In this document: positions 22,049-32,545 of the stretch, piece by piece
Position numbering within the stretch: position 1 is the stretch's first letter
Layout: every line of letters starts with the position of its first letter
Source: Melieria omissa
Lineage: Eukaryota > Arthropoda > Insecta > Diptera > Ulidiidae
Assembly (NCBI GenBank): GCA_963971225.1
Contig: OZ020268.1
Coordinates: 53,060,404-53,124,403, forward strand
DNA length: 64,000 nt
Reading direction: 5' to 3'
The notes under the pieces: generated by a model
What the model saw: the letters and a program-made list of their open reading frames with translations, nothing else
Databases searched by the model: none
What the model was told of the DNA's origin: nothing
Position numbers and translations under genes: made by a program

Positions 22049-22493
22049 TGTTACGAATACTAAGTCTAGTGGGCTGTTACGTATCTTTGGATTGTGTAAT
22101 TTGAAAATAAAACACAGTCAGTTTCTTAAACGCAGACAATAAAATAAACCAACAATCACTTTATTTCACACTTTTACACTTCACTGTCTTTACACTCAAT
22201 TATTTGCTTATTTACTCCGTGTAGCACCTTCACTAGTCAAAATCAGACTGACTCGCTGCGCCGGACCCGGCTGCCTTTTATACCTGTCCGGCCATCGCGC
22301 AGATCGTTCTCGCACATTCCCGAGTGGACTAAAGGTTTCCATGATGATCGTGACCATCGTTGCCAGATTGGACTAAAAGTTATTATCGCGGCCGTCGTTG
22401 CCAGATTGAATTATAGCACGGCGCGTAGCGGCAGGGTTGCTTTGCACAGCGACAGACTGTCTTCGTTAAAATATTCTTTGATGTAATATAACA
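22049..22493 (-). repeat. 5' LTR of gypsy-like element, copy 0
   Basis: 445 bp, with minus-strand ends TGTTATATTACAT and ATTCGTAACA, giving TGTTA/TAACA inverted termini. It holds a TATAAAAGG box about 200 bp in, an AGTCAGT initiator-like motif roughly 30 bp on, and AATAAA signals. No matching 3' LTR is found downstream, so the element is a 5' end only. Confidence 0.8.
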
Positions 22494-22839
22494 AAGTAAA
22501 ATTTTTAAGTTAGTTGTTCGATTAAATTCAGACTTTTCCACTATGAGTGACTCAAACTTAACATTTAAAATACCACAAGTTTTCCATACCTACAAAGACT
22601 ACAAATCATATCTGCTGACATCGACGACATGACGAAAAGTACACAGTGTATTTGGCTAATTTTTCATAAAATAATTTTTTTTAAATATAAAAATTTCCGT
22701 GGTAACAAAAAAAAAGTCACCAAAGCAAAAGTTGACAGAAATACTAAAGAAAATACAGATATTTAAAAATGGAAAACCCTTAAAATGATCGCAATTGTCT
22801 TTTTAGTGTAAAAAGCCGTCAGTAATGATTTGAACAGAA

Positions 22840-23110
22840 GCCACCATAGCTCAGCTGGTTAGTGCAGGTTCAAGACTCCGCTGTTAACACCGAAAAAAAC
22901 AACAATTTTTCTGTCGGCGGTTGTCCTCTCAGCAATGGAAATGGCAAACCTCTGAGAGTAAAATAGCCTATGAAAAAGCTGCCAACTCGCCGTTCGGAAT
23001 CGGCATAAAACTGTAGGTCCCTTCCAACCTTGTAAAAAATTCGCACGCAGAACACGGCTGGTTGCGGGTAACTAGGCATTAGTCTCGTAATCGGGCTGTC
23101 GTGCCAGTAA
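22840..23110 (+). repeat. tRNA-headed SINE, copy 1 left arm
   Basis: The head is GCCACCATAGCTCAGCTGG followed within a few bases by GGTTCAAGACTCC, as in a tRNA lacking its anticodon arm. The body contains the CCTCTGAGAGTAAAAT and GTTCGGAATCGGCATAAAAC blocks. It lies downstream of the peptide gene. The antisense 99-codon open frame is a by-product. Confidence 0.6.
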
Positions 23111-23253
23111 AAAACCATTATAATAATGCTTGAACAAATTGTCATGTTTTGATTTTGCTTTTTATTCATTTTAAATTTTGCTGGGTATTTAAATTAATTT
23201 AAGTTATTAAGTTATGCGAATTTTGTTCTTAACCGTCACTGCAGAAAATGCTT

Positions 23254-23707
23254 TTAGAGCTGCGACCGCAAGCTGGGCATCATTACGTTTTCGGTTACGA
23301 TTACGGTTTTCTCCAATATCTGAAAATTCACAAATTTTAAATATGAAATTTCGATAGTTTAAGTAAAGTTTCTTAGCAATTCTATAGGAGATCGAGGCTT
23401 CATTCTTAAAGCCTTCTTCCTTCAAATGTCTCAACCTGTTTCCACTTTCGCAAATGCTCTCCATTTATTCGATTTTTATTCGACTCATTTTTGTTGATTA
23501 TCTTTCCATTTTAACTTTCAATTCTAATCTTCTCTTTATTCACTCCTTTAATAAATCTCAACACGTTTGACTTACCGAATGCACATTGTCCTTAACATTT
23601 TTCAAACCGCTGATCCCGTTCTCCACGGCGTTGCAGCAGTGACTCTCTTGGCTCTGCACCAAGCAGGCCAGAAGTGCACAAATCAAAAGTACAATAAACA
23701 GTTTCAT
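23254..23707 (-). CDS. Small secreted peptide gene, copy 1 left arm (2 exons)
   Basis: Exon 1 is 23576-23707 and exon 2 is 23254-23319 on the minus strand, joined in phase 0, for 65 residues. Coding sequence is the left-arm type and nearly matches copy 0, with an Asn to Lys change in the mature region (AAA for AAC) and His for Tyr before the terminal exon-1 Ser. The gene faces away from the spacer. A TATA box lies at 23775-23781. Function is unknown; the signal peptide, splice sites and promoter support a real gene. Confidence 0.55.
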
Positions 23708-24219
23708 TTTATCGAGAGGTAATCACTCTTTGCCGTGCTGTGCTTAAGTGATTTACACTAAAAATACTCGAGCGTTTTATAGGAAACACGCGAAAGCCCC
23801 AGGCTTGTCATTCTTTCTTCAAAAGCCGGTACCGTTTTTCAATTGTACAAATAACCAATTATTTTTTATTGAACGGTTAATGTTGTCACACATTTGTTAT
23901 TCTTTGATCAAATAAAAATGACTACCGCGCATAAAAAAACATAGCGCAGATTGAGACTTGAGTAAACTTTCTCTGACGAAAATTCATTGTCTGTCTGTTC
24001 AAATAGTAACCAGACACGTGTGGAATTGGAAAAACCAGAGCGCACAATCAGCTATCTGTTTGTGTACCTTTCCATGATTAGCTAACTAAATGACAGCTGA
24101 AGCTTAAGCAGTATCTCGAGTACGGTATTATGGGTAATGGTTCATAACTGATTTAATTCTTTGGATCAATGTCCCAATATACTTATCCAACAATTTCAAT
24201 CACTATGTACCTTCCCACA

Positions 24220-24480
24220 TTAGCAAAAAGGTCTTTTCACCTTTAAACATTGAAAGAATAAAAAACAATTTTTTGGTAAAACCGATATGGTTTTTTTTAA
24301 ATAGTCCCCTTCAGGCTCAGTACAGCTATTTGCATAATCTAAAAGCATCTCTAACAGTGTCTTAGATTGTCGGCTGAAATATCCTTCAGGATATCGGTGC
24401 AAGCCTTTTGGATGGCTTCTACGTCCTCAAAACGCTTTTGTTTAATCGGTAAATGAATTTTTTTATAAATTGAAACCAGC
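24220..24480 (-). pseudogene. Mariner-type transposase C-terminal relic, copy 1 left arm
   Basis: The minus-strand frames read KKIHLPIKQKRFEDVEAIQK, then KACTDILKDI and, after a break, a segment ending CTEPEGDYLKK. This matches the general plan of a mariner/Tc1 transposase end (KRFxDVExI...EGDYFE). The catalytic domain is absent. It differs from the mariner in the spacer. Confidence 0.5.
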
Positions 24481-25918
24481 ACGATGCCACTTCAGGTGAA
24501 AACGAGGAGTGTTTGATGGTTAAAATTCGACTTTTAGTCAAACATCAGTCACAAGTGTCTATCGATGAGATGTCGTCTTTCGACAGCCAAAAGTTCAGTT
24601 AAAATGCGACACGAAAGCACCTGGGATCACCCGTGCGGGTGATTGATTTGGCATACAAAATAACAAAACTAAAAAAGCATGAATTATATTCAAAAAAATA
24701 TATATTTTATGTTATTGCAAACTACTTTCATATCATAACAACATTGGATAAACACTCTGGCAGATATCTATATAAATTAATAAAAATGCAATTTGTAAGT
24801 AATGCTTTAATTTACATCGATGTGACTCGTTTTATTCCTCAATTCTTAATGACGCACTTTCACTCGATTTCGTTTTGAGAGACCGCTGTAGTGGCACGTG
24901 TGTGTGGGGATAAGCGGTAGCTTTTCAACATTCGTCATTGTTTTTAGTTTATTAATTTTATTGGTTTTGCAAGCTATCGATTTGGCGCCAATATCGAGCG
25001 TTGCTAAGGCTGCTGAGGTGTTGTTGCCTTTTCTTCGGCAGCGGTGGTTCTCGACGTCAAAGCTGTTGCTAGGCGGGTGTAGTATTGTGGTAGAGCTGAG
25101 TATTGAGTGCAATGATAAGCGCATAACTCATCCATGTTGCTAGTATGGGGTGCAATAATATATATTATATTATATTATATGCTAATATGCTCACACACAT
25201 AAGCTTCGCTGTAAGCTCGACATTAGTTGTAGTGTGGGAAAGCGGCTTTAACATTACATCTTAACTTATATACGAGGGTTGCCTTTTATATTTTTTCAAG
25301 AACGATGAAAATGCATTTTGTTATCATCGAAAATGGTTTTATTGCATTTCAAAGTATTCTCCATGAATATACAGTTTTTTATGCGCTCAAACCAATTGTC
25401 GAATCACTTATTCCACTCGGATCGAGACACCTTTAAAACATGGTTTTTGAATGCTTCATCAGCATCTTCTGGCGATGAAAATCGTTGAGCACGCAATTTT
25501 TGTTATGTGCGGAATTAAAAAGAAGTCATTGGGTGCCAGGTTAGGGCTGTATGGCGAATGACCCATTAAATCGATGCTTTGGTCGATCAAATAGGCGGTT
25601 CTTTGAGCCGATGTGTGAGGGCGCGCATCGGCGGTTGTTTTTCCGTATTTCATTCAACACTTTTGTCAAACAAGTTGTTGTGTACCACTCAGTGACCTGT
25701 ACCAGTACCAGTGTGTACCACTCATGACCAGTTTTGCGAAAGAAACAGGCGACCATTTGCTTCGATGTGCCCGAACAACTTTTGTTGTCAACCCACACGG
25801 TTGATTGCTGTTTTGTTTCGGGCTCATACGCATATATCCATGATTCGTCACCTGCCACTATATAATAAACGTCTTTCGAAGTACCGCGATCAAATTGCTC
25901 CATCATTACTTTGCACCA

Positions 25919-27058
25919 TTCTGGTTACAGGGGCTCTCCGCACTACACCCACGAAAGCATTGTTTACCCTTCTTCACTGGTTCCCAACCGCGCAGCAAAT
26001 TACATGCGAAATGCTCTGCAGTCAGGCTAAACGCGATTTCCCGCTGGGCTAGACCGGATCTTGGTCATTCCAGGATTCTTACTCAAGATTGTTCGGTGCC
26101 AGATGTAATCGATCATATCTGCACCCCCACTGAATTTGATCACGGATTTACGGTCCGTATCCCTAGTAGAGGAGAGTGGACCGATAGCGAGCTACCCTCC
26201 GGAAACTCTATCAATATCTACACGGACGGCTCCAAATTGGCGAACAAGGTTGGCTGCGGGATTTTCTGTAGCCAACTGGGGCTTCGTCTCTCCTTCCGCC
26301 TGCCTGACCATTGTAGTGTCTTTCAGGCAGAAGTAATGGCCATTTACCAAGCCTCAATCTGGCTCATCCGCGAGTACGCGCATGAAACGGATGTCCATAT
26401 ATATTCGGATAGTCAGGCAGCCATTAAGTCGCTCGCCAGAGCGACCACTTCATCCAAACTGGTTCGTGACTGCCGAAAATCCTTGAACAGTCTAGCTAGG
26501 CGCTCCAACGTCTCACTACTCTGGGTGCCAGGGCACAGAGGCATTACAGGCAACTGCGAGGCGGACGAACTAGCCAGAGCAGGCACATTGCTCGCTGAGA
26601 CCTCGTCCTTCCTCCCAGTGGGAGCCCCTATTGCATCGATTAAATTGATGCTCAGACAATTTTACCAAAGAGTAGCGAATCAACTGTGGTCTGAGGAACA
26701 GACTTGCAGTATCTCTCGACTAACCTGGCCCTCCTATAACATTAAACGGACTAACCAGCTGCTTAACTTTAGCCGTCACTCAATAAGCACAACGGTCTCG
26801 GTGCTCACGGGTCACTGTCTTATGGGTAAGCACGCGGAGAAACTGGGACTGCAATCCAACGACTACTGTCGAGGATGCGGGTCCGAGGAGGAGGAGGAGA
26901 CCGTTCTCCACCTGTTGTGTCAATGTCCCTCACTAGCCAGAAGAAGACTTAAGTCTTTCGGCTCAGCTTTCTTTTCAAGTCTAACTGAGCTATCGCCTCT
27001 GAATATCAGGGATATAGCCAGGTTCATAACAGAATCTTCTTGGTTCTCAGCGCAGTGA
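25919..27058 (+). pseudogene. LINE ORF2 C-terminal fragment (RNase H, zinc knuckle), copy 1
   Basis: The region is open to the stop at 27058, with the RNase H acidic motifs IYTDGSK, FQAEVMA, YSDSQAA and ADELARAG, then TGHCLMGKHAEKLG and the zinc knuckle CRGCGSEEEEETVLHLLCQC. The start is set by truncation: the apparent ATG at 25895 lies in mariner sequence. A small frame change near 25945 separates the first residues from the rest. It is related to, but distinct from, the LINE at 5772-8866. Confidence 0.85.
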
Positions 27059-27152
27059 GGGGGAGTCGCGCCATCCACCGTGGTATCACAATGAGCCATA
27101 GGTTGTGCTTAAGTGAACTTCTCACATAGGAGGCTACCACTCCAACCTAACC
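25919..27152 (+). mobile_element. 5'-truncated RNase H LINE inside mariner, copy 1
   Basis: 1234 bp between 12-bp direct repeats TACTTTGCACCA (25907-25918 and 27153-27164). The 3' end is CCAACCTAACC, an AACCT-type tail like that of the LINE at 5647. It contains only the last part of ORF2. Confidence 0.9.
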
Positions 27153-27465
27153 TACTTTGCACCAATCGACACGAGCCTTTTTTGAGTGATTGTCAAATTA
27201 TGCAGGATCCAATGAGAACAAATCTTTCTGACAGCTAAATGTTCATGCACCAGTAATATCGAATGCACGGCTGTGGAACTAATGCCCAGGATGCCTGTAT
27301 CTCACGCACAGCATCGATGGTTTCTGGCACAATGGCTGATTTTGGATGAGCTTCACGAAATTCGTCTTGGAGCAAACGGTGACCACGCTTGAGTTATAAA
27401 TTGTCTTGAGGGTTGGTGCTTCATCACCAAATGCAAAATGAAGGCGATTGAGAGAAGTTGTTGAT

Positions 27466-29300
27466 ATACAGCGACCTACAAACAATCTCCAAGTGGGGTC
27501 AAGCGAACAGGGTCGATTTTAATCCTCGCAAGACCCAATGTTGCCTGTTATCCCACAAGCGCGTCTCCCAACATTCCAACACATCCCTGGATATGGATGG
27601 TGTGAGTATTGCGGAATCGGCAGCTCTTGATGTTCTGGGCATGTCCATTAGCCTTAGAACCGTGAGTTGGGCACTCAGTGCCCATATTCATTTTTTATGT
27701 TTATAAGTTGATAAAATTACAGGTGCATATCTCTTATAATAAGAAATTTATATCATTTTACAAGATGAGTACGCTATACGTGACTTCGGGCACTCAGTGC
27801 CCATAATATTTCCTCATATATCACAGGGCAACAAATTTCGGATTTTCTGGTTTTGACATCAGTTCTAGGGTAATTAGGGGCCGCTGATTTCGAATCCCCA
27901 AACCGTTTTCAAAACTTAGTTTCCGTTTTCGCAAAAAATGGGTGTGTCACTTTTTCGGATTTTCCCTGACTTTTTTCACGTTTTCGATTGTAATTTCTAA
28001 ACCAATAAACCGGTAGACATGATTTTGACTTTGTGGCATTTACAGCACCTCACAGCTTCTTTTCCAATGTAATTTGCTTTTATAAGTTTTACAATTCCGC
28101 GGTAATTGGACGTCAAAGTCTAAAGGAAAATATGTAATTTCAAGGCGATTTCTTTGATGTCGAAAACATGCACATTTTTCGTAAATCAATAATCGAGTTA
28201 GGTATAACACGAAAGCGGAAACATCAAGTAATACAACACAGCCAAATTATTTGGTGTAATTCCCATTCTCATCGAAATAATACCAAAATTGTACCATAGT
28301 CATTTTCATCATTTTTCATATATTTTCCTTAAAAAATTAGGGGCCTCAAAATATGCAAAGCTCTTTTTCACAAAATATTATGCCGATGCTTATACGGACT
28401 TAGATATTAATAAAGATGCAAACAATACTCCAACAACGGCAACATCAATTCAAAAAGACAGCGGATAATTTCACTCAGTTGAGCGGTTCAAAACCAAAAC
28501 TTTATATGTTTTTTATATTTTTCAGTTAAAAAACCTTTGTTTCTAACAATAAATACTTGTTTCAATAAATTATTTGCATAAATAAGCGAAATATTGGCCT
28601 TTTTATAAAAAAGTTCATAAAAAGCTTAAATTTCCATACAAAATACACTACTGGGCACTGAGTGCCCAAGTCACGAGATTAAGTTGTATAGCCAAGTCAC
28701 GGTTCTAAGGTTAAGAACGACCTTCGTTGGAACGATCATATTTTTGGCGTGTCGAAAGATGCAGCCAAGTGCCTCGGCTTCTTAAAGCGGTGAAAAAAAT
28801 ATTTCACCCCGTCCGATCTCCGCATTATTTATACCACCTATATCCGACCTAAAATGGAGTTTAACTCGCACCTATGGGCAGGGGCTTGAAAAACCCATTT
28901 GGAGCTCCTGAATCGGGTGCAAAACCTTGCGATTAAACTTATAGGGGACAGTAGGACATCCAGCTCTATTGACTCCTTGGAGCATCGTCGAAACGTGGCA
29001 TGTGTGGTGTTATTCTACCGATACTTTTTCGGTAATTGCTCAGTGGAGATGAGCAGCTTGATGCCATCACTCCGGGTATTCCCACGGGCAACCCGTTTGA
29101 ACACTGGCGCCCATGCATTCCACGTCGAAACGATGTTCCAGCGCACTACGCACTACAGAGAAAGTGCGTTCCTGGCCCGCACAGCGCGATTGTGGAATGG
29201 TCTCCCTGCAGATGTTTTCCCCAGCACCTATGATCTTGATGGATTCAAGGCAAGAGTCCATAAATTCTTCACCCAACTTTATTTACATCTAAAAGAATAA
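27466..29300 (+). pseudogene. Jockey-like reverse transcriptase C-terminal fragment, copy 1 (split)
   Basis: The first part, 27466-27651, reads ISKWGQANRVDFNPRKTQCC and ALDVLGMSIS. After a 1059-bp insertion the same protein continues at 28711: LKNDLRWNDHIFGVSKDAAK, YTTYIRPKMEFNSHLW, then the thumb region LIGDSRTSSSIDSLEHRRN, ARLWNGLPADVF to the stop at 29300. Stops (a Lys-Arg-stop near 28791, and one after WAGA) and the missing N-terminal reverse transcriptase make it dead. Family by recall of metazoan Jockey/CR1-type proteins. Confidence 0.72.
27652..28710. mobile_element. Non-autonomous TTAA-site element (piggyBac-like?), copy 1
   Basis: 1059 bp. Ends are CCTTAGAACCGTGAGTTGG and, inverted, CCTTAGAACCGTGACTTGG (18 of 19 match). 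TTAA follows the right end (28711-28714); the left TTAA appears lost with 6 bp by slippage between CCTTA repeats, because the host codons around the site otherwise join perfectly. GGGCACTCAGTGCCC palindromes lie at 27669, 27784 and, inverted, 28655. No transposase. CC(Y)T ends and TTAA suggest piggyBac; Kolobok or Sola3 are alternatives. Confidence 0.7.
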
Positions 29301-29724
29301 CTTTATGGCCATGAAAAATGTGTCCTACTTTTTGTAACTGATTCCTAATTCCTATATGGCAGTAAACACCTGGTGGAAGAGGGCAAACAGCAACATTTTC
29401 CTTTTGTTTTAGAATCGTCCCTACACTTCGCGGTACATCCATATTTTCTTCGCGCAAAATTGTTTAAAGCTCTTCGAAGCACTTACGGGAGGGCCTATTC
29501 CTAATATACCAAGCTGCTATCTTTTCCCTAAAAGTCTGTGCCTGCACTTCTCCTGAGCTTTCTAAAAAATGCGCCCCACCGGTCAGCGCAGCACCTGCCG
29601 GCGCTTCTTCCACAGAAAAAACTTCCTGCACAATTTCCTCCTGATTTTTACTGCCTATCCATAGTCTACTCACAAGAGACTCCTTTTCTCTTTTCACCTG
29701 TCTTCTAATGTGTCTTTTACTCAT
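29269..29724 (-). pseudogene. Broken ORF of unknown, probably transposon-derived protein, copy 1
   Basis: From ATG at 29724 the frame reads about 86 codons (MSKRHIRRQVKREKESL..., FREKIAAWYIRNRPSRKCFEEL), hits TAA, and continues in the same frame as TILREENMDVPRSVGTILKQ, LPPGVYCHIGI to 29269. The IAAW...LL.ILR....LP.S..TLL.T pattern resembles N-terminal regions I recall in insect transposon proteins, but I cannot name the family. The same stop occurs in all copies. It overlaps the end of the Jockey-like fragment on the other strand. Confidence 0.5.
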
Positions 29725-29749
29725 TTTATTTCACTTTTTACTCACCTGA

Positions 29750-30183
29750 ATTAATTGTTGAACACGCGCACTGCATGTCGAATAAAATAGTTACGTGCGA
29801 TAGAGCCATCGAAAATCAGCTGTTCGATTATTTTTGAGAATGAGTGAAAGTCACCCTTGTATTCCTTTATTTTTTTGAGCGATATGGACATCATGCTTTC
29901 TTAAACACTGTTTTAAAATTCCCAAATCTATGAAATTTCTTTAATTAAAGTAAAAAATATGTAAAAAAATAATAAAATAGCCAAAAGCACAACTGGGTTA
30001 TCGGCGCCAAAATAAATACACATATCTAGCTTTCTTTCTGTTTCTTCTTCTTCTTTTTTTTTGTATCAACTCACCCCCGCTGCAATACAAACAAACTAGT
30101 GCAAAACTGGTGCAAGCCATACTAGTTGGTGATCAAGTCATTTTAGGTAATTGGTTCAGTTTTTACTGCAGGGATATTATTGC
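29750..30183. other. AT-rich spacer end, nothing recognised (copy 1)
   Basis: No ORF or known repeat. It contains a pyrimidine run (TTTCTTCTTCTTCTTTTTTT near 30040) and borders the right arm. The same DNA is at 47286-47719. Confidence 0.6.
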
Positions 30184-30879
30184 ATTATTGCACCCCATAC
30201 TAGAAACATGGATGAGTTATGAGCTTATCATTGCACTCAATACTCAGCTCTACCACAATACTACACCCGCCTAGCAACAGCTTTGACGTCGAGAACCACC
30301 GCTGCCGAAGAAAAGGCAACAACACCTCAGCAGCCTTAGCAACGCTCGATATTGGCGCCAAATCATAGCTTGCAAAACCAATAAAATTAATAAACTAAAA
30401 ACAATGACGAATGTTGAAAAGCTACCGCTTATCCCCACACACACGTGCCACTACAGCGGTCTCTCAAAACGAAATCGAGTGAAAGTGCGTCATTAAGAAT
30501 TGAGGAATAAAACGAGTCACATCGATGTAAATTAAAGCATTACTTACAAATTGCATTTTTATTAATTTATATAGATATCTGCCAGAGTGTTTATCCAATG
30601 TTGTTATGATATGAAAGTAGTTTGCAATAACATAAAATATATATTTTTTTGAATATAATTCATGCTTTTTTAGTTTTGTTATTTTGTATGCCAAATCAAT
30701 CACCCGCACGGGTGATCCCAGGTGCTTTCGTGTCGCATTTTAACTGAACTTTTGGCTATCGAAAGACGCCAACTCATCGACTTGTGACTGATTTTTGACT
30801 AAAAGTCGAATTTTAACCATCAAACACTCCTCGTTTTCACCTGAAGTGGCATCGTGCTGGTTTCAATTTATAAAAAAAT

Positions 30880-31180
30880 TCATTTACCGATTAAACAAAA
30901 GCGTTTTGAGGACGTAGAAGCCATCCAAAAGGCTTGCACCGATATCCTGAAGGATATTTCAGCCGGCAATCTAAGACACTGTTTAGAGTTGCTTTTATTA
31001 TATTATATTATATGTCCTCGGATAAAAGGATAATTTTAGAATTTGTGAGTATGCAACATAAATTTGTAGTCCCAATTGTGATAGCATGGGAACATTTTAA
31101 CCAAGAGCATTTTGGTTTTCCAAATTAAACTCCGTCCCGACAAGGTTAATGGTGAAAAGACCTTTTTGCTAATGTGGGAA
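30880..31180 (+). pseudogene. Mariner-type transposase C-terminal relic, copy 1 right arm
   Basis: This is the inverted-arm counterpart, with KRFEDVEAIQKACTDILKDI readable on the plus strand before a TTATATTATATTATAT-containing replacement. The end of the relic is lost. Confidence 0.45.
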
Positions 31181-31694
31181 GGTACATACCATGCATAGTG
31201 ATTGAAAATTTTGGATATATTGGGACATTGATCCAAAGAATTAAATCAGTTATGAACCATTACCCATAATACCGTACTCGAGATACTGCTTAAGCTTCAG
31301 CTGTCATTTAGTTAGGTACTCATGGAAAGGTACACAAACAGATAGCTGATTGTGCGCTCTGGTTTTTCTAATTCCACACGTGTCTGGTTACTATTTGAAC
31401 AGACAGACAGTGAATTTACGTTAGAGAAAGTTTACTCAAGTCTCAATCTGCGCTATGTTTTTTTATGCGCGGTAGTCATTTTTATTTGATCAAAGAATAA
31501 CAAATGTGTGACAACATTAACCGTTCAACAAAAAAGAATTGGTTATTTGTACAATTGAAAAACCGGCCGGTACCGGCTTTTGGAGAAAGAACGACAAGCC
31601 TGGGACTTTCGCGTGTTTCCTATAAAACGCTCGAGTATTTTTAGTGTAAATCACTTCAGCACAGCACGGCAAAGAGTCATTACCTCTCGATAAA

Positions 31695-32125
31695 ATGAAA
31701 CTGTTTATTGTACTTGTCATTTTTGCACTTCTGGCCTGCTTGGTGCAGAGCCAAGAGAGTCACTGCTGCAACGACGTGGGGAACACGATCATCGGTGTGA
31801 ACCCTGGTAAGGACGATGGGCATTCGGTAAGTCAAACGAGTTGAGATTTATTAAAGGAGTCAATAAATAGAAGATTAGAATTGAAAGTTAAAATTGAAAG
31901 ATAATCAACAAAAATGAGTCGAATATAAATCGAATAAATGGAGAGCATTTGCGAAAGTGGAAACAGGTTGAGACATTTGAAGGAAGAAGGCTTTAAGAAT
32001 GAAGATCTCCTATAGAATTGCTAAGAAACTTTACTTAAACTATCAAAATTTCATATTTAAAATTTGTGAATTTTCAGGTATTGGGGGGAACCGGGACTAT
32101 CCTGCACCTTCCCAGTAGTCCGTAA
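31695..32125 (+). CDS. Small secreted peptide gene, copy 1 right arm (diverged, 2 exons)
   Basis: Exon 1 is 31695-31826 and exon 2 is 32078-32125, joined in phase 0, giving 59 residues. The leader, much of the signal peptide and the Cys-Cys pair match the left-arm gene. Eleven exon-1 codons differ, all changing the amino acid and mostly in the mature part, with gains of Gly, Pro and Asp that would break the helix. Exon 2 has a different, Gly- and Pro-containing tail ending earlier at TAA. This could be a diversified paralogue or a decaying copy; the open frame and intact splice sites favour the former. Confidence 0.5.
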
Positions 32126-32274
32126 TGATGCCCAGCTTGCGGTTGCAGCTCTAAAAGCATTTTCTGCAGTGACGGTTAAGAACTAAATTCGCATAACTTA
32201 ATAACTTAAATTTAAAATGAATAAAAAGCAAAATCAAAACATGACAATTTGTTCAAGCATTATTATAATGGTTT

Positions 32275-32545
32275 TTTACTGGCACGACAGCCCGATTACG
32301 AAACTAAGGCCTAGCTACCCGCAACCAGCCGTGTTCTGCGTGCGAATTTTTTACGAGGTTGGAAGGGACCTACAGTTTTATGCCGATTCCGAACGGCGAG
32401 TTGGCAGCTTTTTCATAGGCTATTTTACTCTCAGAGGTTTGCCATTTCCATTGCTGAGAGGACAACCACCGACAGAAAAATTGTTGTTTTTTCGGTGTTA
32501 ACAGCGGAGTCTTGAACCTGCACTAACCATCTGAGCTATGGTGGC
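32275..32545 (-). repeat. tRNA-headed SINE, copy 1 right arm
   Basis: This is the inverted-arm counterpart of the SINE at 22840, with the same body blocks in non-inverted form; its head reads TAGCTCAGATGG, a single change in box A. Confidence 0.6.

Larger units (their letters stand above)
1..22493. repeat. Tandem amplicon, copy 0 (cut by window start, with large insertions)
   Basis: The window opens inside a right arm of this unit. The unit continues to the LTR at 22049-22493 and is inflated by a 3.2-kb LINE, a LOA-type element and a 3.15-kb tandem triplication. Its right arm resembles the left-arm sequence type of the other copies, including the peptide coding sequence, which suggests gene conversion or inversion between arms. 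Confidence 0.85.
22494..25159. repeat. Inverted-repeat left arm, copy 1
   Basis: This segment is the reverse complement of 30184-32826. It ends at GGGGTGCAATAAT near 25159, where the right arm begins with ATTATTGCACCCC. It carries a SINE on the plus strand, the peptide gene on the minus strand and a mariner C-terminal relic. No gene is seen in 22494-22839 or in 24481-25159, apart from short ORFs of doubtful meaning. A short perfect hairpin lies at 24626-24643 (8-bp arms ATCACCCG, 2-nt loop). Confidence 0.85.
25271..27465 (-). mobile_element. Mariner element, copy 1 (split by LINE, 5' end lost)
   Basis: A TA followed by CGAGGGTTGCC marks the transposase 3' side end at 25271. Minus-strand fragments cover the C-terminus, the DD34D catalytic region (25459-25906), then after the LINE (25919-27152) the helix-turn-helix region (FGDEAPTLKTIYN, up to 27485). 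A 26-bp deletion at about 25628 removes the second catalytic Asp (HHDN). The other terminus is lost at the junction with the Jockey-like fragment. Confidence 0.82.

Noticed and set aside
22840..22890. Functional tRNA gene
   Set aside because: Box A and box B motifs exist, but there is no anticodon arm or closed acceptor stem; a SINE head explains them.
22870..23169. 99-codon ORF with a hydrophobic N-terminus
   Set aside because: It is the antisense strand of the SINE and its flank.
24633..24878. 81-codon ORF present in both arms of all units
   Set aside because: The frame is AT-driven and lies in arm DNA conserved as a whole; no recognisable domain or promoter supports it.
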